Part shown: piece after piece, positions 23,401 to 33,077 of the stretch
Position numbering within the stretch: position 1 is the stretch's first letter
How the letters are laid out: the number at the start of each line of letters is the position of its first letter
Source of the DNA: Dendrobium chrysotoxum
Taxonomy: Eukaryota; Streptophyta; Magnoliopsida; Asparagales; Orchidaceae
Direction: 5' to 3'
Assembly (NCBI GenBank): GCA_019925795.1
Contig: CM034313.1
Location: 23,486,932-23,550,931, forward strand
Length of the DNA: 64,000 bases
The notes under the pieces: model-generated
Told to the model about the DNA's origin: nothing
Databases searched by the model: none
The model's input: the letters and a program-made list of their open reading frames with translations, nothing else
Translations under genes and position numbers: made by a program

Positions 23401-23814
23401 CGAATCAAAGAAATACCAGAAGTGACCAAAAAAAAAAAACAAACTGAACTAGTATTCAGCTCACGATAATACATAGTATAAGATGTCATCGTTTCCTCTC
23501 TTCATCACTGACCCTCAAATTCAAACTCGCTCTCGGTACTTTCCCCGTCGTCGGCACTAAAGTCTGAGTCTTTGGAGCTGATGTTGAGCCATTTCCGGAG
23601 CACGATCTTTGGCCATAGCTGTAGGCAGGTGCAACGGAAACAAAGGAGTTCAGCCCAATTCGTCTGCAGTTTTCCAAAATCAATATAAAACAAGACGAGA
23701 GGAGCCAAAAATAACTGAAAGATCGGCTCCTACGCTATGGCAGAGAGTTTCCATTCGATCTCATTTTAAGAACAAGTTTCCTACCTTCTTATGCTTCCCA
23801 GATCTCGACCTCAT
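5304..23814 (-). CDS. type I inositol polyphosphate 5-phosphatase, seven exons, 3' exons missing from window
   Basis: Exons on the minus strand: 23814-23785, 23618-23513, 21925-21838, 21746-21642, 20391-19560, 5734-5550 and 5412-5304. They total 1,455 nt (485 codons) and every intron phase is consistent. The product begins MRSRSGKHKK, continues with an acidic N-terminus containing LRKWLN, then RAQYINTKEL, GTWNVGGK (start of the exonuclease-endonuclease-phosphatase fold), QEIVPLNAGNVFGAEDN, a long low-complexity insert in exon 5, KQMVGIYFSIWVRR, HLTSGEKEGD and IFWLGDLNYR. Plant enzymes of this family remove the 5-phosphate from soluble inositol phosphates and/or phosphoinositides. The remaining catalytic motifs (the usual PAWCDR and SDHRP region) are not seen left of 5304; either another large intron follows or the gene is truncated. 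No internal stop is present in the spliced product, so I consider it probably functional. Confidence 0.9.
5550..5734 (-). CDS. 5-phosphatase exon 6
   Basis: Acceptor ATACTCAG, then GSISVSMSIYETLFCFVCCH, LTSGEKEGD and the RRNTDVQEI helix, directly continuing GYIGNK of exon 5 although 13.8 kb away. The donor is GTAAGT. No stop or frameshift is seen. Confidence 0.9.
6445..6670. repeat. Harbinger/Tourist-type MITE or fold-back remnant
   Basis: GGGGCTGTTTGGTTGG at about 6557-6572 is a Harbinger-type terminus. It is flanked by inverted copies of a TGCATTTACTTTACTTTA word at about 6532-6552 and 6586-6604, with CCAACCAAACAC and GTGTTTGGTT further out. The subterminal words match those at 3790-4007. 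Exact ends and target duplication are unclear. Confidence 0.55.
6812..7206 (-). repeat. 3' LTR of antisense chromovirus
   Basis: Read on the minus strand it starts TGGATGGGG right after a polypurine tract (AAAAAAGAGGGGGGAGG, about 7231-7209) and ends CCTATCA. Length about 395 bp, close to the 410 bp inferred for the copy at 1689-2098. Confidence 0.6.
7232..8197 (-). pseudogene. Ty3/gypsy integrase and chromodomain remnant
   Basis: Minus-strand translation matches residues of the copy at 1-1695: SDRDKVF and DGQTEVVNR-like blocks (8190-8020), WAEYWYNT (about 7990), then an open stretch at 7687-7436 with LAPRYFSPYDIL and HVSQLRRALG. The frame is broken between blocks, and only part of the catalytic core remains. 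Confidence 0.8.
8225..9537 (+). repeat. old Ogre-like LTR remnant, left part
   Basis: Collinear with the 48225-49190 part of the intact 7.5-kb LTR: both run through TTGAACTTAGTGA, ATTAAATCCAAAAATTA and GGGTAACCCAGGCCTA in order. Divergence is high, with many indels, so this copy is much older. The U3 half is absent, cut at the chromovirus junction. The right part resumes at 15019 after a nested insertion. Confidence 0.75.
9095..9400 (+). repeat. tandem duplication, period about 172 bp
   Basis: Two diverged copies, each with a GATGGAC...GTCCTA(A/G)GGAGACC(T/G)GGTTCC core (from 9131 and 9303) and followed by a GCCCGTTGT word. It has no counterpart in the intact LTR at 44310-51842. Confidence 0.6.
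10125..10480. repeat. A/T low-complexity block of TTAATTAA-type words
   Basis: About 350 bp made almost entirely of TAATTA and ATTAATT words, with C and G nearly absent, abutting G/C-rich sequence on both sides. Confidence 0.85.
10588..10875. repeat. 110-bp G/C-rich tandem repeat, about 2.6 copies
   Basis: Copies start at 10588, 10698 and 10808 (exact 110-bp period); the first two are nearly identical. Each contains CCCCTACGCG and CGTAGCGTAG, which can form a short stem. Degenerate continuations reach about 11060. Confidence 0.9.
13064..13325. repeat. 72-bp tandem repeat, about 3.6 copies
   Basis: Copies of ATGCCACCGGATCTGCAA and following sequence recur every 72 bp (13064, 13136 and on). 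Because 72 is a multiple of three, several frames on both strands stay open through the array and translate to a 24-residue repeat. I see no start, family or context that makes it a gene. Confidence 0.9.
14806..14827. other. conserved LTR stem-loop (solo LTR copy)
   Basis: Arms CTATAGG and CCTATAG around loop GGCTTGCG, preceded by GTAATTAA. The same loop and position, with different but still paired arms, occur at 51370-51391 and 17143-17162. Confidence 0.8.
14948..14966 (+). other. C19 homopolymer
   Basis: Nineteen consecutive C residues 52 bp before the end of the solo LTR; the opposite strand could form a G-quadruplex. Homopolymer length is prone to assembly error. Confidence 0.85.
15019..17690 (+). 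repeat. old Ogre-like LTR remnant, right part
   Basis: Collinear with 49198-51790 of the intact LTR: GGTGAAATAAA, TTTTCTGCTACTTG, AGAAGTAAGC, TTAGGCACCTCC, GGGGATGTTGTG, the stem-loops and AACGATAT/GATATATCATT occur in the same order and spacing. The similarity fades at about 17640-17690, where the LTR should end, and no primer-binding site follows. Confidence 0.78.
17143..17162. other. conserved LTR stem-loop (old LTR copy)
   Basis: Arms TACGAA and TTCGTA around loop GGCTTGCT, the counterpart of the stem-loops at 51370 and 14806. Confidence 0.78.
17700..19500. other. no feature recognised (intron 5)
   Basis: A/T-rich sequence between the old LTR and exon 5. I see no domain-bearing frame and no repeat boundaries; it is probably intron or old transposon sequence. 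Confidence 0.4.
19560..20391 (-). CDS. 5-phosphatase exon 5 (large exon)
   Basis: The acceptor used is ATATAG at 20393-20392, because it alone keeps the frame and yields GLQEIVPLNAG; the nearer TTTGCAG would shift the frame. The exon has EIVPLNAGNVFGAEDNRP, a variable Ser/Asp/Glu-rich insert of about 180 residues, then KQMVGIYFSIWVRR and VGVGVMGYIGNK. The donor is GTCAGC at 19559. Confidence 0.9.
21235..21510 (+). mobile_element. RTE-type LINE 3' end
   Basis: Plus-strand translation gives RKSRIRWFGHIKRRPSDKVR and then RGRPKK-like GRCKPKKI, the C-terminal end of plant RTE reverse transcriptases. It is followed by a CCCACCTAGTGGGATAAA 3' UTR word and a TGTTGATGATG-rich tail. It is antisense to, and inside intron 4 of, the 5-phosphatase gene. 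The frame contains stops, so it is a dead 5'-truncated insertion. Confidence 0.8.
21642..21746 (-). CDS. 5-phosphatase exon 4
   Basis: Acceptor TTTACTCAG. It encodes MCVGTWNVGGKLP and the DWL...DPADIYVIG block, the first strand and substrate-side loop of the phosphatase fold. The donor is GTAATT; the exon ends in phase 2. Confidence 0.88.
21838..21925 (-). CDS. 5-phosphatase exon 3, followed by a GC donor
   Basis: Acceptor TTTGTAG; the exon encodes the SETLRAQYINTKEL block. To keep phase with exon 4 it must end at ...CTCAG, where the next bases are GCATGC, a GC rather than GT donor. Confidence 0.82.
23513..23618 (-). CDS. 5-phosphatase exon 2
   Basis: Acceptor CTACAG is followed by LWPKIVLRKWLN, a motif shared by plant type I 5-phosphatases, and an acidic serine-rich stretch. 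The donor is GTCAGT at 23512; the exon ends in phase 1. Confidence 0.85.
23785..23814 (-). CDS. 5-phosphatase exon 1 (start codon)
   Basis: ATG at 23814-23812 gives MRSRSGKHKK, the basic N-terminus usual for type I enzymes, then a GT donor (GTAGGA). The exon is only ten codons. Phase 0 joins to exon 2. Confidence 0.8.
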
Positions 23815-24174
23815 TTGAAGAAAAGCACCTAATGGAAGAGAGAAACTCTCTCCTTCAATCCTACACTTCTTCTCACAGCACCTGAGACCTCGAGACCCCG
23901 ATTCCCCGAGCGTGGAAAAAGGAAAAGCCAGGGTCCTGCTTCACCCCCAACGACAGCATTTACCATGTTAACCAAGCCGCGGGAGCCAAGAGTTGGAAGA
24001 CGGCGGTAGGTGAAAACGAACATTGAGGGTCGCTCACACCCACCAACCATTTGTCGTTACGCCTCAGGGAAGAAAAATAAGGATGCACTTTGATTGGTGA
24101 ACCCTGCGGTGAGTTGTGGGTACCAGTTCTCAGATTTGGTTTGTTGGGTGCCATAAAAAAATGGCAATTCTTAA
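23815..24174 (-). promoter_or_regulatory. residual upstream region of the 5-phosphatase gene
   Basis: Only 360 bp separate the start codon from the outer end of the MULE. The stretch is moderately G/C-rich and should hold the 5' UTR and core promoter. I see no clear TATA box. Confidence 0.5.
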
Positions 24175-24305
24175 GACTAAGCATGAAATGTAATTAGCTG
24201 ATTAAGTATAGTTTTAAACAAATTTAAAACTAGGCATAATCGTCTGTTTAATAAGCGATTACCTACTATTACCCAAATCGCCCGTTTAACGAGCGATTGT
24301 TTAAA
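24175..24305 (+). repeat. MULE left terminal inverted repeat
   Basis: Outer part GACTAAGCAT...TAGGCATAATCG, then TTTAATAAGCGATTA and ATCGCCCGTTTAACGAGCGAT, themselves small fold-backs. Confidence 0.7.
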
Positions 24306-25403
24306 CAGCTCAAAATTGCCTATTAGCATGCGATTTTGGTATGTTTAAAAAATCCGCCGATGCCCTAGGCCCCTCCTCCAACTATTTGCTGTTTTGCCTC
24401 TCCCGATCCCGTCGCAGAACCCGCCGGCCATCTCCGTTTTAGGTAAGGTTTTTATGTGTTTTTGCTTTAATTTTTTCAATTTTTTAATTCATTTCCTAAA
24501 TAGAAGCAAGAATAAGGAAAAAAAAATAAAATGCACCATGTACTATTGTAGAATGAAATGGTTTTAGGGGATGCATATATTATGTGTTTTTTTAGAAATA
24601 TATGGATAAATCATGCAAAAAGCAAAGTATATATGAATATTATGAATTTTTTAAGATTCTTAATGCTTAATCATTTTTTTGTAAAATTATTATGATTATT
24701 TATATTTGGATTTAGAGAGTAATTGAGCTCACAGAATGTACTAACTTTGCTTGGTGATGAATTTCTAATGAATATTTGTTTATAAGTTTCATAGATATCA
24801 TTTATGGACTCACTGACTTTGGATGTGATTTACTGATATTACTTATGATATTGGTGGGGAAAGTTGTTTTTTTGTTTTATAATTGTTAGGTAGAATTTAT
24901 TGTAATTATTTATATTTGTAATTGGGCATATTTAAATTTGATTTTGGACTGTCGAATTTTGATTTCAGCTAACATTTACTTATTATTATTTACATTTGTA
25001 ATTGCAATTCAGCATTTATTTTAATTTAATTATTCCTTAATTTTATAGAAACATATTTCGATAATTTAAACGTTCTTTAATTTTAATAAAAATTATTCCT
25101 TATTTTTAATAAAATTCATGTAATTTTTAATATTGTTAGTAAATATAAATGAATAAAAATAATTCCAAAATTTTTATTGAAGAAATAGTAGACATTCTTG
25201 TTAACATTTTATGGAATTATAAGAAAACATTAATATTACTATTTCTAACATTCATATTTAATGAGTTAATGATAATATTAACATAGTGAAACATTATTAT
25301 TTGAAATTCTATCAAAAAATAATGTGGAATTATATGAGTTTGACGATTGTTTCGATGAAATAAATATATCGTTTCAAATTTATTGTAAATGTAGGTATTC
25401 AAA

Positions 25404-27530
25404 ATGAGTGCACGACCACCATCTTTTATGTTGTTATACAACGGAGAGTTATCTTTAGATGGTAATTTTTCGCCAACATATATTGGTGGTAAATGTCGGC
25501 CCCTGCAAGTTCCATTTAACTCAACTTTGAAGAAGTTAAAGGATAGGGTACCTAAAGCACTGAAGTTCGATCCCTCAAAGTTCACGGCAACCATTGTGGG
25601 TCATTTTTCAGTGGGTAACCAATTCATGGCCTCGAAGGTTGAGGACGATGAAGGTTGTGAATTTGTATTGCCATTGGCTGTTTCTGAAGTTCTGATTCTG
25701 TATGTGGAGGTTGAGAAAATTCCTAATGATAATAATTTGGATGAAGATCTTTCGGCTCAAATTTGTGATTCAGTTGTACTCGATTATGTACATGAGATGC
25801 AAGATGTTGCTAAGATGGCTTTTGCAATGCCAAATGCACATCTAGGGTATGTTAGTAGTGAAGGAAATTATTCATTTTCTCAAGTAAATTCTTATTCCTC
25901 CTTATCTAATATTATATAAGCATCAATGCAGATCCACACCAATCTCATACCAAAAGAATTTGCTTAATCATTCAATACAATCCCAGCCTACTTCTATTTT
26001 TGAAGTCAATAATATTAGATTATCTACTCCTAGAATTGATGATGAAGGATATGAGACAATGAGCAGTGGTTTAAGTGATGATGTGGATGAAGAGTTTGAT
26101 GATATACTCCATGATCCAGCTGTTAGGATTATTGATGTTAAGCCAAATATCAATGATATTATTCATGACTACTATATAAGGACTGGAAATATATAAGAGG
26201 GCATGACAGCTGATAACGAATATACTAACATTCATAGGAGTACACATCAGTGGAATGCAGAGGTTTCATCCAATAATAATACTCTTTTTAGCCTAACGAA
26301 TGATGAATTTATCATTCCAAATGAACTGGTAGAGCATATGTGCTTTCACCAAAAATCTAAACTGCAATTTGCCTTGCAAGGTTAGTTTATTAGAAATAAT
26401 GTTCAATTTATGGTGGTAGCTTCAAATAGACAAAAATTTATAGTTGCATGTATACAACATGATGATGTGATGGTTAAGCGTCATTGGCATTTACATGCTA
26501 ACCTAAGCAAGCATTTGGGCGGGGTATAGAAGATATCCACCATAAAAGGTCCACATACGTGCACGAACAGGTCACAAGCAATGTAATTCATAGTTCAGTA
26601 GCTTCTTCATTATTCCCACTATAAGGAGCAAATGGATATTAAACCTAGAAAAATAATTGGAAGAGTTGAGACAAAGTTTAACATAAAAGTTTCATACATC
26701 AAAGTATAGGATGCGCACTGAAAGGCTATTAAGGCAGTGTTTGTTATTTGGGAGGACTCTTATCAATCACTAAATTTATTCATGAAAGCTATTATTGCAG
26801 CTATGCTTGGAACTATTTATAAAATCTAATCCTCTAGTTCACATAGATTTCAAAGGTTATTCTAGTCTTTCGGCCCATCTATCATTGGTTGGAGATTTTG
26901 TCATCCCGTCGTCAACCTTGATGGGACTTTCTTATTAGGTAAATATAGGAGAACATTACTCATAGTTGTTGGCCTTGATGCAAATATCGGTCTCTTCCTA
27001 TTAAATTTTGGAATTATAGAGTCAGAGTATAATGATTCTTGGATATGGTTTCTTACCATGATTCATGATTTACTCCCTTCTGTTACCAATAAAAGTAATC
27101 TCTATATCATATCTGATCGGTATGTTTGGTACATGGCTGTAGTGACATATTTTCAGGTGCAACATATCGTCACTATCTTAGACACTTGCGTGAAAACTTT
27201 AAGAAAGCCGTTCGACAAATGGGAGTTGCTGATATTGTGTTTGTATGCCAGAAGATGTACACATTAGGTAACACCGATGATGAAGAAATATTCAATCAGA
27301 GCATGTTAGATATAATCAAAATAAAGCCTGAACTTCATCAATGGTTAGTTGAGAGGGATGTTGTGAAGTGGACTTTAATATTTAATGGTGGGTTTCGATA
27401 CGGAATAATGACAACTAACGCATCAAAAGCTTTTAATGGCATATTAAAGAGAGCACGTGGGTTACTAGTGCAAGCTCTCATTACTGCCATATATTATAAT
27501 GTTGTTCGAATGTTTGTCTGATGGCTTAAG
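25404..27530 (+). pseudogene. MULE transposase, broken
   Basis: 25404-25916 encodes the N-terminal region of MuDR-type proteins (LLYNGEL, YIGGKCRPL). 26310-26560 is the MuDR zinc-associated domain (KSKLQFALQG, HWHLHANLSKH). 26600-27520 is the MULE transposase core, with NLDGTFLLGKYR, LLIVVGLDA, NDSWIWFL, ISDRY and NASKAFNGILKRARGL. Several stops and frame changes (for example around 26385, 26530 and 27165) break it, and the SWIM zinc finger expected after the core is not seen. In intact elements this enzyme cuts and joins at the inverted repeats. Confidence 0.85.
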
Positions 27531-27899
27531 ATTATTACTACTAAACAACACCAGAATAATAACATATTCTCCCCATGAGTGCAGGCTAAATTGCAAAAAC
27601 TTGAAACTGATGTAAGAAGAATACCTAAACCTATGTGTATTAACATGTGTGAGGTTCAAGTATTTGATATGTCATCCAGATACAAACTTGCAGCTGGTAT
27701 GGCAGAAAAATAACCAGCTAAACATAAGCATCAAGCTAAACAGGCTGTGTCACAGTGTGCTGAAGATCAGCAAGCTGTGTTGATGGACCTACATCCCAGC
27801 ATTACTTCACAACGTGGATCACACAAAGTGACCCATCAAGATGAGGTATGACTGTACATTCACTTAGTGTTACTAATAACTCTTAATCTTCGTAACATG

Positions 27900-29975
27900 T
27901 AGGGAACAATTTTAGAAGTAGCATTTCATCTTCTAATGGTATATGAGTGGCCAATCAACTATCCAAGATTTATGGAAGGCTTCGGATGTTAGGATTGAAT
28001 TGTATGAGTCAATTGCAGTATATCAGGATAGATCATAATCTTCTTACAGCTTTGGTTGAGCGCTGGTCCCCACAGATAAACTCATTTCACTTACTTGTAG
28101 ATGAGATGAGCATTACATTACAGGATGTTGCGCTCATTTTGGGTCTTCACATTGATGGGCTGACATTAGTTGGTCACAGTATTGTAGGGGCTGGTAGATG
28201 ATGGTTAAGTTGGTCTGATTATTGTGATGATCTACTAGGCCATCACCCTCAGTTAGATGTCGTGTATCATGATCCATTCAATCCATGAGTGGCTTCAAAG
28301 TTCAGGATGGGACAAGCACAAGCTCAGACATGCTTACCGCTGAGATGGATGCGTTGGACCTTTTATAGGGATTCATATCTGGACTTGACTGAGCTTGATT
28401 TTTGGAGGCCTGTTCGGGCATACATTCTCTTCTTTATGGGATCTTACCATCTGTTAGACACCTCAGGTTGTGAGATTCATTTATGGTTCTCGCCTTTGCT
28501 AGAGGACTTGGGTTTGTTCAGCACTTACTCTTTAAGGGCAGTAGTACTTGCTCACTTGTATAGGAAACTTGTTAAGGCTACAAAGCCAAAGAGGGTGAAT
28601 ATTACATGATGTATTCATTTACTTCAGATTTGGTGTTGGGAGTGACTTCATATTGTATGTCTTGCACTTCATGTCCCCCAGCATGTCAGCTTGGATGACC
28701 TTTCTGTTAGATACAGGTAATCAATTTCTTCGGCCTTTAATTTTTAATACTTATAATTTTGCGTCACTTAATATGAAGTAATTCAATTTCTTTTGTTTAT
28801 GTAAGTGGAACCAAGAATTCATAAGGTAGCTCCCAGCAAGTAGCATCATCATGTATAGAGATGAGCTAGATGACTTATTCGACAGTCAGGTATGCATTGT
28901 TATTAGCAAGATAGCACCAACTAGTTCAATTATATCAGTTTGAAGTAATCTAAATGAAATTTATTTGCTTTGGAATGTAACTTGGGAGCCTTACATAGCA
29001 AAAGTTGCTCTTAAGTTGCTGACATATGCTTATCAGGAGAAGCAATCTGGTTAGCTTGTGTGCCTATGGTTAGTTGGACTCGTGTAGAGTGGCACTTGCC
29101 AGATAGAGTTGTTCGATAGTTTAGGTTTGCTCTTACTACTGAGATTCAACCTATGGAGCCAAAATTTGTACGAGTAGACAGGCGTGGTAAAGCTGATACG
29201 GACTGGATGGTGTACCATCTACTTTATGTTGGATTGTGGGAGGATTGACGAGCATACATTATTGAAGGAATGATTGTTGGAGCAGATACTAAGTACTTCA
29301 TTCAGCAATACCTACAGTGGTTTAGATCCTGGCCAATATTATACATATTGAAGCCACCATCAACACCACCGACAATATAGTACTTGATAGCACCAATGGA
29401 GTAATATCTGGTTAGTAATATTTGTGTGTTATACATGTCATTATGGAAGAATTTTTTTTAATTAGTCCTTATAATCATTTAATTTTTCTCCTTCAGTGTA
29501 ATTTCTTCCTGGACACAGAGAGGGCAATACTACCTTTGGTGAGTTTTGATGATTACAGCAATGCCGAAAGTATTATTAAGAGAATAGCAAAGATGACAGT
29601 GGATCTGCATAAAGAGGTTCATATTCCTGATGAGCATTACTTAGAGCATGGATATATAGGGTTTCTAGGCAAAACCTCCACTCCAGTGATAATTGATCCC
29701 CATTCTATAGATGTAGGACCATCATTATATGAAGATTTGGGACTTTGTCAGGATTTCTTTACTTAGTCGACTCAGCAATCTACACCAGCTTGGTTCCCAC
29801 CTGAGTATGTTCTAGAAACTACATCAGCGATTATTGTAGAAGCAGCCACAGTTGGGGTGGAGCAAGGTGTCATTAAAGTCGACCAGCATGTGTTATGTGA
29901 CAGGCCTGTACATCCACCACAGCATTACACACCAGGTAGTGATGCATTACCCTACAGAGGATGTAGGAGGCGTTA
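27900..29975 (+). pseudogene. plant mobile domain (MAIN/MAIL-like) remnant
   Basis: Blocks in order: LVERWSPQINSFHL and MSITLQDVALILGLHIDG (28050-28180), CLPLRWMRW and the YILFFMGSYHL region (28330-28460), VEWHLPDRVVR (about 29090), WMVYHLLYVGLWED and the YLQWFRSWP block (29200-29340), then a C-terminal tail to a stop near 29975. This is the plant mobile domain shared by MAIN/MAIL proteins and many MULEs. Stops at 28198, 28286, 29122 and elsewhere show decay, though some gaps between blocks could be introns. It lies directly downstream of, and in the same direction as, the transposase. Confidence 0.8.
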
Positions 29976-30401
29976 ATTGATGTTATATTTGTATTTTATA
30001 TGATGTAGACTTTTGCTGATGTTGTTATATCCAGTGATCAATGAATATGAGTTTCCTTTCTTTGAGATGATGTAGTTTTCACTTCCCTTACTCAATGTTA
30101 TTTTAGATTAATTTAAATTTACTACATAATTCATGAGTTAAATTGAAACCTTAATAAATTTTAATCAATCTGAAAAAACTCTTGTTAAAAAGGACATTCA
30201 TTCTAACACGAACAGACCCGTCCGACAACATAAATAAACATTAACTGCAACATAAAGAACTAAGAAAACTAACACATTACAGACAAACATACCACACTTA
30301 AATAACATTTGAAAATTAAAAAACTAACACAAATAGTGTAGTTAAAAAAAAAAAAGAAAAGGATGCCTTCAAATATTGTTCACTACCATTTGCATGCGAG
30401 C

Positions 30402-30960
30402 TTAGATTTGGGTCTGAGTTGGGCAGCAACTGAATTTGTTGTTAAACCAAAGCTGGACGCATTGCCAGTTTGATGCACTTAGAAACTCCTTTTTCTTTCC
30501 ACCTAGAAGAGCAATCAAGTTTTTATATGTTTTAACAAGGAATGCACTAGTTGGAGGATGCCATTTCTTGTAAAGGATGCAGTGTGCTATATTAGACATC
30601 GGGTTTTCCAGAAATCACATGAAATAACCCATCTTCATGGCATCCAATTTCAGCGTATTTAGCCTTCAAAATATTAATAGATGCTAGATGTCCCCCAGTT
30701 TCAAAAACCTCTTCTACAGAAATGTCCAACCCACCTCAGTCAAACTAGATCCATCCTTGTAATCGAAAATATCTATAGCTTCGATGTGTGCATGCCATAA
30801 TAAGCAGTCTTTCATGTCTGACTAGAAATGTATACAACACCGATAAATATTATTTACTCTTATTATCTCTTCTAACCCCTTATCAGTGAAATGCGCTAAG
30901 CATTCCCTTAACCGAGTGCTGCCCTCCATAATCTGTTGCTTTGAAGGGTTTTTTGGTGTC
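30402..30960 (-). pseudogene. unrecognised MULE-borne gene, copy 1
   Basis: Minus-strand blocks QQIMEGSTRLRECL, IYRCCIHF, then an open stretch 30599-30402 ending KKKEFLSASNW...CCPTQTQ. It aligns block for block with copy 2 at 31742-32310. Stops interrupt it. I do not recognise the family; Cys and Trp are conserved between the copies. Confidence 0.5.
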
Positions 30961-31394
30961 CTATACATTGCACAAGAATATTTGCAAAGAAAGTGGAGAA
31001 TGGAGGATACCTACTACATTCATCCACACAAGGAAGACATTCTCAATTTATAGGTGAATTGAGCCTGATTACATTAATTATAATCTATAATCAAGAAATA
31101 AATGAATAACCTAATTTGACAAAACTGACATATTTGACAATATGAAGTGATTTAACAACACAACTTGATTTCACAAGACATGATGATTTGACAGCTCAGA
31201 ATGATGTGATAATACATAGTGACGTTATAATACCAATTTCTATATTACAAGCTGATTTGATAGGACAGACTAATGCGACAAAATATGTTGATTTTGTAGT
31301 ATGTAATTATTTGATAATACAAACTATTTTAAGTTTAAGATTTATTTGTCTTAAAAAATTTATATAAATTATTATAAATTTCTTAATTAATTTA

Positions 31395-31640
31395 ATTATA
31401 CCAATAATATTACAATTTAATTCAACAATAATAACATTTTAATTCAACAATAATAATATTATAACCTTTGTCCCACTACGTGGGGTCCGCAGACCCATAC
31501 ATGAATCCTTTATCTCCATTGTCTCCTATTAAAATTCAAATTCTCCTTTAAATCTAATAAAAAAGATCATTTCTAATATTTTGTAACCAAGACTTTTTAG
31601 GTCGCATTTTAATGCAAACAAATATCCAAGACAACTAAGC
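31395..31640 (-). mobile_element. second RTE-type LINE 3' end
   Basis: Reverse complement reads IRNDLFY-like coding DNA, then GGATTCATGTATGGG, CCCACGTAGTGGGACAAAGG and an ATAATATTATTG tail, the same order as the 3' end at 21235-21510. It lies inside the MULE. Confidence 0.7.
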
Positions 31641-31741
31641 TAACGAAGCAGAAGTACTTATCCAACATGGAAATTTTTTTAAGTTGATAAAAATATAGAA
31701 TAAGTTGGCGTACATAACATTTAGACGAGGACATAACTTTC

Positions 31742-32310
31742 CTAATTCCTAATCAACATATATAAATGTGACTGTAGCTGTGTCTGAGTTGGACAACATT
31801 TTTGATGGAACTCGAACTCATATTGAAGGTCTTGCCAGTCCTCAACATTAAAGAACTCTTTAGGCTTACCATCAGGTAATACCTCCTTCATCCACTCTTT
31901 ATAGAAATCCATAATGAAATTATTAAACCGCGAACACCAACCACAATGTAAAATGACATGCTCAATGTTGAGGTGGCTATAGTCAATATATGGCAAGGAA
32001 TGACCACTATTTTTGTGGTTTTTCATCTCATGGTACCACATCTGTAAGAAATGAGGGCTGACAAGGTGACCATTCTCTTCCTGGAACCTAATTTTAATAG
32101 ATTTCCATCCGGCAGCATTTAAGAAATATCTTATCCTTTATAGTTTTACCCTGATTAACTCAGTATGCATATTCCAAAGGCAATCATCCTTGTCTTCTGA
32201 CCACTCATGTACGCAACACCTAAATATCTCATTCTGATTAGCCTTTTGCTCTAAGGAAGTGTTACCGACTCGTGCTATACAAGCATGCATTCTTCGGGGC
32301 TTGCATCGTC
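31742..32310 (-). pseudogene. unrecognised MULE-borne gene, copy 2
   Basis: Open for 99 codons at 32041-31742 (HVILHCGWCSRFNNFIMDFY, then KEFFNVEDWQDLQYEF and CCPTQTQLQSH), with IFRCCVHEWSE and DDCLWNMH upstream. It is homologous to copy 1, in the same orientation, 1.3 kb apart. Family unknown to me; perhaps captured host sequence or an accessory protein of this MULE family. Confidence 0.5.
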
Positions 32311-32794
32311 AAACCTTTCCTTAATGGAGATGCCTTTAAGCTTCCCCACACTTGATCAAAATATTCTAAATAACTCAAACAAAAAATTAAGAAATATACT
32401 CCATGTGTCTACCATGCACCCTTTAAATAGGTGAAAGTAAAGATACCCAACCATCACTTCAAGCCAAAAAACACAGTAGGACTTGAATGGACTATACAAC
32501 TTTATAGGTAATCTGATGTGATATGTCATTACAAGCTAAATTAATTGTCATTGTAGAATGGTTCTAACATTATAAAGATCCTATGCTCTTAATAATATTT
32601 TTGGACAGAACGATTCTAATTTGCCCTTTGCAAATACAAGCCACCAAATTAAAGCAGTATTTCCTTAAAAATAAGCCTAACATTATTTTATCAATGCATA
32701 TTTTTCAAGTTTTTATAAAACATGCATAAATTACTAATTAAAATTAAATAACATAAAGAATCTAAATGAATTCATTAAAAAAATTTGGGTCAAT

Positions 32795-32927
32795 GCTAAA
32801 TCGCCCGTTTAACGGGCGATTTACTCTATCATAGCTAATCGCCCATTAAACGGGCGATTATGCCTACTTTTATATATTTTTTGTGATGCTTAATCATCTA
32901 ATTAAAGTCTTAATGATGCTTAGTCCA
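32795..32927 (-). repeat. MULE right terminal inverted repeat
   Basis: ATCGCCCGTTTAACGGGCGAT and TCGCCCATTAAACGGGCGAT fold-backs, then TATGCCTA, CTTAATCATCTAATTA and ATGCTTAGTC, the inverse of 24175-24305. Confidence 0.7.
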
Positions 32928-33077
32928 AATATTTCCCCTAAAAAATTCTTTCAAATATATAGATAGAAAGTTTGATGGTATATATCATTATAATATTTAA
33001 AAATTAAGAAATATATATGTTACATTATTTTTTAGAAAAATATATTTAAAATTTTCTATTAGATCAAAATACACTTA

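Larger units (their letters stand above)
24175..32927 (+). mobile_element. Mutator-like element (MULE) with plant mobile domain, decayed
   Basis: Terminal inverted repeats: GACTAAGCAT, TAATTAG, GATTAAG and TAGGCATAATCG at 24175-24245 recur in reverse complement at 32927-32855, and both ends then carry ATCGCCCGTTTAA-type repeats. Inside are plus-strand remnants of a MULE transposase and a plant mobile domain gene, two minus-strand copies of an unrecognised gene and a LINE end. A 9-bp target duplication could not be confirmed (flanks CAATTCTTA and CAAATATTT are only partly alike). Confidence 0.78.
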
